Source of the DNA: Candidatus Mailhella merdavium | GTDB lineage: Bacteria; Desulfobacterota; Desulfovibrionia; Desulfovibrionales; Desulfovibrionaceae | Direction: 5' to 3' | Assembly (NCBI GenBank): GCA_019119045.1 | Contig: DWXS01000087.1 | Span: forward strand, 1 to 33,565 | DNA: 33,565 nucleotides | In this document: positions 28,534 through 33,565 of the stretch, in pieces | How the letters are laid out: each line of letters starts with the position of its first letter | How positions within the stretch are numbered: position 1 is the first letter of the stretch | Position numbers and translations under genes: made by a program | The notes under the pieces: model-generated | The model's input: only the letters and a program-made list of their open reading frames with translations | Told to the model about the DNA's origin: nothing | The model's database searches: none

Positions 28534-29730
28534 TTGATCAAAGTGCTGGTTGTTGATGATTCGGCATTCATGCGCAGTGCATTGACCAGAATGCTTGAGG
28601 AAGATCCCGAAATCAAGGTTATCGGGCAGGCCCGCGACGGAGAAGAGGGGCTGCGCAAGGTTCAGGAACTGAACCCCGACTTGATAACGCTCGATCTGGA
28701 AATGCCCAAGCTGGACGGTATAGGTATGCTGGAACGTCTGATGAAGACGAATCCCAAGCCCGTATTGATTGTCAGCTCTCTGTCCGTAGAAGGTGCAGAA
28801 CCTACCCTCCGGGCATTGGAAGCTGGGGCTCTTGATTTCATTCCAAAATATCAGGAGGGGGGATTTTCCCTCGACTTTCTGCGTCGGGAGCTTCATGGAA
28901 AGGTCAAGGCTGTAGCCAGACGGGGACGTTTCATGCGACCAGCATCATTTTCTCATACTGATGTGCGTTCGCATCCGGATAGTGCCGCGCATCCTGTGTT
29001 TAAATCGCGTCTTCTTTCTTCTGTTACCAGGCCGGCTGCGGCAACTTCGCCCGTCGTCGGCAGTCGTGAACCTTTCCGTTTTTCTTCCGTCCGCTCTTCG
29101 GGAAATGCTTCCGTTGCGGAGCATGTCGCTCCTCCGGTGGCCAGGGTAGGGCGGGTCAAGCGGGATATCGTGGCCATCGGCGTATCGACGGGAGGGCCGC
29201 CCGCAGTGCAGAAAGTCCTGTCGCAGCTTCCTGCTGATTTCCCCGCCTGTATCCTTATAGCGCAGCATATGCCGGCTACCTTTACGGAAGCCTTTGCCCG
29301 GCGTCTGGATAATGTGTGCAAGATCCACGTCTCCGAAGCGAAGGGAGGCGACAAGATCGGCCCCGGACTTGCCTATGTGTGTCCCGGCGGCAAGCATCTT
29401 CGTCTCGATATGCGGGGGCCGCTTCCCGTCATAGACGTAGTGACGGAGCCTGCAAGCGCATTATACAAACCGTCGGTTAACGTTCTGATGGAAAGCGTGG
29501 GGAGAAGTCTGGGGCGCAGGGTTGTCGGTGTTACCATGACCGGAATGGGCAGCGACGGCGTGGAAGGCTCAAAGATCCTCAAGGAAAAGGGCGGATATCT
29601 CATCGCTCAGAATGAAGCCAGCTGCGTTGTGTACGGTATGCCCAAGGCCGTGGTAGACGCAGGGCTGGCAGATGAAGTCGTCGACCTTGATTCCCTTGCG
29701 AAGAGTATTCAGGACGCTTTGTATCGTTGA
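28534..29730 (+). CDS. cheB: Chemotaxis response regulator protein-glutamate methylesterase CheB
   Basis: A 398-residue two-domain protein that demethylates and deamidates receptor glutamates when phosphorylated by CheA. The receiver (1-120) has D8, D9 and phospho-acceptor D54 (TLDLEMP). The esterase (about 208-398) has the triad S218 (GVSTGG), H245 (AQHMP) and D341 (GMGSDG). The linker between them, about 80 residues and serine/proline rich, is longer than in E. coli CheB. The start is the TTG at 28534, with GGAG 9 bases upstream; the frame opens at 28396, but homology begins with IKVLVVDDSAF. It is the first gene of the chemosensory unit, 28 bases before the HEAT-repeat gene. Confidence 0.94.
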   Translation: MIKVLVVDDSAFMRSALTRMLEEDPEIKVIGQARDGEEGLRKVQELNPDLITLDLEMPKLDGIGMLERLMKTNPKPVLIVSSLSVEGAEPTLRALEAGALDFIPKYQEGGFSLDFLRRELHGKVKAVARRGRFMRPASFSHTDVRSHPDSAAHPVFKSRLLSSVTRPAAATSPVVGSREPFRFSSVRSSGNASVAEHVAPPVARVGRVKRDIVAIGVSTGGPPAVQKVLSQLPADFPACILIAQHMPATFTEAFARRLDNVCKIHVSEAKGGDKIGPGLAYVCPGGKHLRLDMRGPLPVIDVVTEPASALYKPSVNVLMESVGRSLGRRVVGVTMTGMGSDGVEGSKILKEKGGYLIAQNEASCVVYGMPKAVVDAGLADEVVDLDSLAKSIQDALYR

Positions 29731-29758
29731 GAGTTTTGCCTCCCGACAGGAGATTTAT

Positions 29759-31702
29759 ATGAGTGACGTTGACGCGCAGAAAGAACAGGACGTCCTGAAA
29801 AGATTGGCCAGTGAAGACGCCTCTGAAGCAAGGCAGGCAGCCTTCGAGGCTGGCGATTTGCGTTTGGAAAGCGCAGTTCCCTTGCTGGTGAAGCATTTTG
29901 AAAGCAGCAGTGTCGGAGTGCAGGAGGCTTCCGAGCGGGCCTTGCGCCAGATTCGCGGCGCGACGGTTGTACATGCCGTCATTCCCCTGCTGCGCTCTCA
30001 GGATGCGGTCGTGCGTAACATTGCCATGGATGTTTTGCGCGAGATCGGCGTGGACGATCTTACGACTCTAACCAAACTCTTGTACGATCCAGATCCTGAT
30101 ATACGTATCTTCATTGCGGATATTCTTGGTTCGTCCGACAGTTCCATGGCTCTTGCTCCTCTCTGCGACGTTCTTCTTCACGATCCGGAGGTCAACGTCC
30201 GTTACCAGGCCGCGGTAAGTCTTGGCGAACTGCGTCGTCCCGAGGCTGTGGAAAGTTTGCGACAGGCTCTCGGCGATGAGGAATGGGTTCAGTACGCCGT
30301 GATGGAAGCTCTGGCAAAAATCAAGGACGGTTCCTGTGTAGACGTACTGGTTCAGGCTCTGGACAACTGCTCTCCTCTGGTTGCCTCTACGGTACTCGAC
30401 GCACTTGGGGAAATAAACAGCGTCAAAAGTGCCCCCATGCTGCTTTCTTACCTCGACAAGTCCAGCGGCCCTCTGCGGATCAAGGCGCTCAAGGCTATCA
30501 TCCGTATTCTTGGCCCAAACTCCCTGAGTCTGCTCGGCGCAAAACAGCTCGACAAATTGCAGGCGTATATGCTGGCTGCATTGGATGATGAAGACGAGGA
30601 TACGGTGAAGGTTGTCCTGCAGGGGCTGGCCTATACCGGCGTCAATCCGACAGCGACAAGAGCCGTATTTAAACTGGTAGAGCGGACGGATCCTCTCAAA
30701 CAGCAGGATCTGCTTCAGCACGCCTTCCAGTGTATTGTCGGAATCGGGTATAATGAAGCTCTTGAAGAGGCCCTGCTGAATAAAAACGAACTTGTCTGCC
30801 GTATGGCTGTGGACGCTTGCGGACATATAGAGGGCCGTGCAGGCCGGTATGCGCTGAAGCGTCATTTTGACTCTCTTCCTGTGGCCGAGCGTCAGCGCGC
30901 TATGGAAATTCTGGCCCGTTATGGAGACGATCGGGATATTCCGTTTTTTTACAATCACATGGATAAAACGGAAGATCCTCTGGTTCTTAAGTCAGCCCTT
31001 GAATTTCTGGGCAACAACATGCACCATAAAGAATCGGCTCCGCGTATGCTCGCGCTTCTGCATCATCCGGATCCTACGGTTAAAGAGGCTGCTCTTTCTG
31101 CATGTCTTGCCCTTGAGGATGAGGATACCATACGCGTTATCGTCGGATATGCCACGGATGAAGATCCCGAACTGCGGCGCATGGCCGTTTATACCATGGG
31201 CTATGTCAATCCCACACTTTTTGCCGAGCAACTCGCCCAGGCTGTTCAGGATCCTGTGATGGAAGTGCGTCGTGTCGGCCTGGAAGCCATCGGATACGGC
31301 TGGCCTCCATCGCCGGAAAAACTCAGTGCGCTGGAATACTGCCTGCGGGATGAAAGTCGTGATGTTCGCCAGCTTGCTGTTGAATTTCTTGGAACATATG
31401 GAGAGGAGGCTGTACCTCTTCTGATGGATGCGTTGGAAGATCCTGAAGACTGGGTTCGGGTGCGGGCTGTTGAAGCTCTTGGACAGAACAGAGTGGCCGC
31501 CGCCGTACCGAAACTGGTCACCATGATGGAGAATTCAAATCTTCTGGTTCAGCTTAAAATTACCGAGGCGCTTGGCCAAATCGGTGGAGACGTGGCGTTC
31601 CAGGCACTACTCGGCTTTATGTCATACGATTCCCCCGAAATTCAGGCTGCTGCGGCCGAGGCCATTGATCATATTCGAGGGGAAGAGGAGTTGCCTGCAT
31701 GA
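29759..31702 (+). CDS. HEAT-repeat protein of the chemosensory operon
   Basis: A 647-residue soluble protein made almost wholly of HEAT / PBS-lyase-type helical repeats of about 30 residues, for example DPDPDIRIFIADILGSS, DPEVNVRYQAAVSLGELR, DEDPELRRMAVYTMG and DPEDWVRVRAVEALGQ. No signal peptide, membrane segment or catalytic motif is visible. HEAT solenoids act as protein-binding scaffolds. AGGAG precedes the ATG. The stop overlaps the cheR start by 4 bases (ATGA). Lying between CheB and CheR and translated with CheR, it most likely binds one of these adaptation enzymes or the receptor array; that is inference. Phycobilin lyase activity is not implied. Confidence 0.9.
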   Translation: MSDVDAQKEQDVLKRLASEDASEARQAAFEAGDLRLESAVPLLVKHFESSSVGVQEASERALRQIRGATVVHAVIPLLRSQDAVVRNIAMDVLREIGVDDLTTLTKLLYDPDPDIRIFIADILGSSDSSMALAPLCDVLLHDPEVNVRYQAAVSLGELRRPEAVESLRQALGDEEWVQYAVMEALAKIKDGSCVDVLVQALDNCSPLVASTVLDALGEINSVKSAPMLLSYLDKSSGPLRIKALKAIIRILGPNSLSLLGAKQLDKLQAYMLAALDDEDEDTVKVVLQGLAYTGVNPTATRAVFKLVERTDPLKQQDLLQHAFQCIVGIGYNEALEEALLNKNELVCRMAVDACGHIEGRAGRYALKRHFDSLPVAERQRAMEILARYGDDRDIPFFYNHMDKTEDPLVLKSALEFLGNNMHHKESAPRMLALLHHPDPTVKEAALSACLALEDEDTIRVIVGYATDEDPELRRMAVYTMGYVNPTLFAEQLAQAVQDPVMEVRRVGLEAIGYGWPPSPEKLSALEYCLRDESRDVRQLAVEFLGTYGEEAVPLLMDALEDPEDWVRVRAVEALGQNRVAAAVPKLVTMMENSNLLVQLKITEALGQIGGDVAFQALLGFMSYDSPEIQAAAAEAIDHIRGEEELPA

Positions 31703-33321
31703 GTACCCTGTTTGGAAATCCTCCCTCCGGCAATGGTGATGGAAACTCGGGAACGGGCAGGGACAGGAAGCCTCTGTTCCCGTCCAGGACTCCTCTCGTT
31801 TCTTCCCAGCCGGAAAAGGGAATAGCGGCATCGGGACGTTCCTTCAGCCCCGACGGGGATTCTAAGCCATTGTTTCCGCGCCGCGATTCTGTTCCTGCAT
31901 CTGGAACTCAATCGCAGGAACAACGCTCTTCTCTTTTTTCTTCGCGGGAAAACCGAGAACCTCTGTTTCCCCGTCGTGAAACGGCCGGGACAGGCACGGC
32001 TACAACAAGAACGCCCCTTTTTCCTCCACGGGAAAATAAGGAACCGCTGTTTCCCCGCCGTGAAACGGCTGGAACAGGCGCGGGTACAGCAAGAACGCCT
32101 CTTTTCCCTTCACGGGAAAATAAGGAACCGCTGTTTCCCCGCCGTGAAACGGTCGGAACAGGCGCGGGTACAGCAAGAACGCCCCTTTTTCCTCCACGGG
32201 AAAACCGAGAACCTCTGTTTCCTCAAAAGGAAGGCGTAAAGCCCCTGTTTCCACGCAAGGATACTTCCACACCCGGAGGAAACGGAGGGACAGCATCTCG
32301 CCCCTTGTTTCCTTCCAGAGATACCGGGGGGACGACAAAGACTTCATCCTTTTCGCTGCGCCAGCCCTGCTCCGAATCGGGGAGGTCTGCACCGACGTAT
32401 GGACTTTCGTCGAAGCCGGTGTTTGGGGCTCCCATGTCTGACGGAGCTGCCGCTTCCGGGTTTTCGTCATTGCGTCAGCGTGACATACATGTATCGGATG
32501 CGGAATTTATCCAGCTGCGTGATTTTCTGTATCAACAAAGCGGTATTTTTATAGCCGAAAATCGGAAATATCTGGTTGAAAATCGCCTGTCTTCCCGTCT
32601 GCGGGAGTTGGGATTAAGAAGTTTCGGCGAATATTATAATTATTTGAGGTATGACTCGAATCGTGCCGCCGAACTGAATAAACTCTTCGAAAGCATGACG
32701 ACCAATGAAACGAGCTTTTTCCGAAACGGGCCTCAGCTTGAAGTGTTTCGTGATAAGGTTCTTGTTCCCTTGCTTGCGGAACTGCGGGGGAAGGGGCAGA
32801 GAAAGCTGCGGATCTGGTCGGCGGGGTGTTCCTCTGGAGAAGAACCCTATACCTTGGCAATCATTTTGACCGAAGTTCTTCGCCAGGAACTTCACAGTTG
32901 GGATATCAAGATTACCGCAAACGACCTTTCTCTGGCCATGCTGGCATCCGCCCGCCGCGGTTTATATAACGATTATGCCATTCGGACCACTCCTCCCGAC
33001 ATGTTGGCAAAATACTTCACAAAAGAGGGGAATTTATACAGGATAGCTCCTTCGCTTCAGAAACTTGTCAGTTTTGGACAGATTAATCTGAGTGATAAGG
33101 CCCAACTTGCTAAAGTGGAACGTTCGCATATCGTATTTTGCCGTAATGTGATTATTTATTTTGACGATGAGATGAAACGAAACGTGATCAATGCGTTTTA
33201 TGATAATTTGTTGCCCGGGGGATATCTGCTTATTGGTCATTCCGAGTCCCTCCACAACATCAGCCGTGCATTCAAGCCCGAACATTATGCCGGTTCCATC
33301 GTTTACCGGAAGCAGGTTTAG
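31699..33321 (+). CDS. cheR: CheR methyltransferase with a long PLFP-repeat N-terminal tail
   Basis: 540 residues, about twice the usual CheR length. Residues 265-540 form a complete CheR: the N-terminal helical domain ([19 protein letters not shown]), TTNETSFFR (334-342), the SAM-binding [14 protein letters not shown] (from 374), CRNVIIYF (from 481) and GHSESL. It would methylate receptor glutamates using S-adenosylmethionine. Residues 1-264 are disordered in character, rich in R, P, T, G and E. They carry eleven PLFP motifs, plus a decayed SLFS, and include three copies of a 28-residue unit coded by an 84-base tandem repeat. The start overlaps the HEAT gene stop (ATGA). The methyltransferase call is firm; the tail's role is unknown. 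Confidence 0.95.
   Translation: MSTLFGNPPSGNGDGNSGTGRDRKPLFPSRTPLVSSQPEKGIAASGRSFSPDGDSKPLFPRRDSVPASGTQSQEQRSSLFSSRENREPLFPRRETAGTGTATTRTPLFPPRENKEPLFPRRETAGTGAGTARTPLFPSRENKEPLFPRRETVGTGAGTARTPLFPPRENREPLFPQKEGVKPLFPRKDTSTPGGNGGTASRPLFPSRDTGGTTKTSSFSLRQPCSESGRSAPTYGLSSKPVFGAPMSDGAAASGFSSLRQRDIHVSDAEFIQLRDFLYQQSGIFIAENRKYLVENRLSSRLRELGLRSFGEYYNYLRYDSNRAAELNKLFESMTTNETSFFRNGPQLEVFRDKVLVPLLAELRGKGQRKLRIWSAGCSSGEEPYTLAIILTEVLRQELHSWDIKITANDLSLAMLASARRGLYNDYAIRTTPPDMLAKYFTKEGNLYRIAPSLQKLVSFGQINLSDKAQLAKVERSHIVFCRNVIIYFDDEMKRNVINAFYDNLLPGGYLLIGHSESLHNISRAFKPEHYAGSIVYRKQV
31946..32222 (+). repeat. 84-base tandem repeat within cheR
   Basis: Three successive 84-base units begin with GGGAAAA at 31946, 32030 and 32114. 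A partial fourth begins at 32198. The units differ by a few substitutions. The period is a multiple of three, so each encodes 28 residues with two PLFP motifs (E-PLFP-RRE and T-PLFP-P/S-RE). Confidence 0.93.
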
Positions 33322-33323
33322 TT

Positions 33324-33565
33324 ATGGAGGCAAAAGTTCTTGCCATTGCAAACCAGAAAGGGGGGGTGGGGAAAACCACCACAACTCTTTCCCTGGGTGC
33401 AGCTCTCGCCCTAAGAGGTGCAAAAGTACTTCTTCTGGATTTGGATCCTCATATCTGCGCTTCCGTGCATATGCGCTTTTATCCTGATGAAACAACTGCT
33501 ACCATGTTCGATCTGTTTCAGACTCAGCCGGAAAACTGGGAAGAAACATGGAAGCGGATTATTGC
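33324..33565 (+). CDS. ParA/MinD-family ATPase, 5' part only
   Basis: Eighty complete codons from ATG 33324 before the window ends. The opening [21 protein letters not shown] holds the deviant Walker A motif, with signature K12 and K17. LLLDLDPH (about residues 37-44) is the Walker A' box, with His where Gln is usual. It starts 2 bases after the cheR stop, so it belongs to the same transcript. ParA relatives next to chemotaxis genes (ParC in Vibrio, PpfA in Rhodobacter) place and segregate receptor arrays; a similar task is likely. A chromosome-partitioning Soj is the other option, but the context disfavours it. Confidence 0.9.
   Translation, partial: MEAKVLAIANQKGGVGKTTTTLSLGAALALRGAKVLLLDLDPHICASVHMRFYPDETTATMFDLFQTQPENWEETWKRII

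Noticed and set aside
29759..31702. Phycobilisome lyase function for the HEAT protein
   Set aside because: PBS-lyase-type HEAT repeats are generic scaffolds, and nothing else suggests phycobilins.
31946..32222. Direct repeats as a CRISPR array
   Set aside because: There are no unique spacers between units, the period keeps the reading frame, and the repeats are coding inside cheR.

Overview
The window comes from a bacterial chromosome of roughly half G+C. The gene content and order (mfd, two periplasmic SurA-type genes, a RodZ-like gene, recO-glyQ-glyS, rpsT, nfeD/stomatin, uvrB, ligA, a Mop protein, and a CheB-HEAT-CheR-ParA chemosensory block) suggest a deltaproteobacterial sulfate reducer of the Desulfovibrionaceae. 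That placement is inferred from gene order and protein style, not from a search. No insertion sequence, prophage, CRISPR array or rRNA is visible. One tRNA gene, tRNA-Pro(CGG), is present.

Layout. Bases 1-517 hold no gene I can support. From 518 to 3912 there is a small accessory unit: an MFS permease on the minus strand, a divergent MerR-type regulator, and an M24 (Xaa-Pro peptidase-like) enzyme just behind the regulator. The intergenic space carries a textbook MerR-type promoter with a 19-base spacer facing the permease. An orphan cheW follows (4075-4551), with a sigma-28-like box and its own terminator. Next come an AlkD-type DNA glycosylase and a convergent ABC exporter. The long plus-strand stretch 7769-14906 carries mfd, two SurA-type chaperone genes and rodZ (envelope and repair functions). 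recO-glyQ-glyS overlap by 4 bases each, and rpsT stands alone between a strong promoter and a perfect 23-bp terminator hairpin.

After a very AT-rich gap, nfeD, a stomatin-like gene (qmcA), uvrB, a family 2 glycosyltransferase and ligA run as one tightly packed unit. A two-domain molybdate-binding Mop protein faces a YqeB-type molybdenum/selenium-enzyme gene across a palindromic terminator. The tRNA-Pro gene follows on the minus strand. The right end (28534-33565) is a chemosensory operon: CheB, a HEAT-repeat protein, CheR with a long repetitive N-terminal tail, and the start of a ParA-type ATPase that runs off the window.

How the parts work together. Mfd, UvrB, LigA, RecO and the AlkD-like protein supply transcription-coupled repair, excision, nick sealing, recombinational repair and alkyl-base removal. 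They sit close together but in several transcription units. CheB and CheR would set receptor methylation. The HEAT protein and ParA between and after them look like array scaffold or positioning factors. The most unusual item is the CheR N-terminal tail, built on repeated PLFP motifs and including three near-identical 84-base units.
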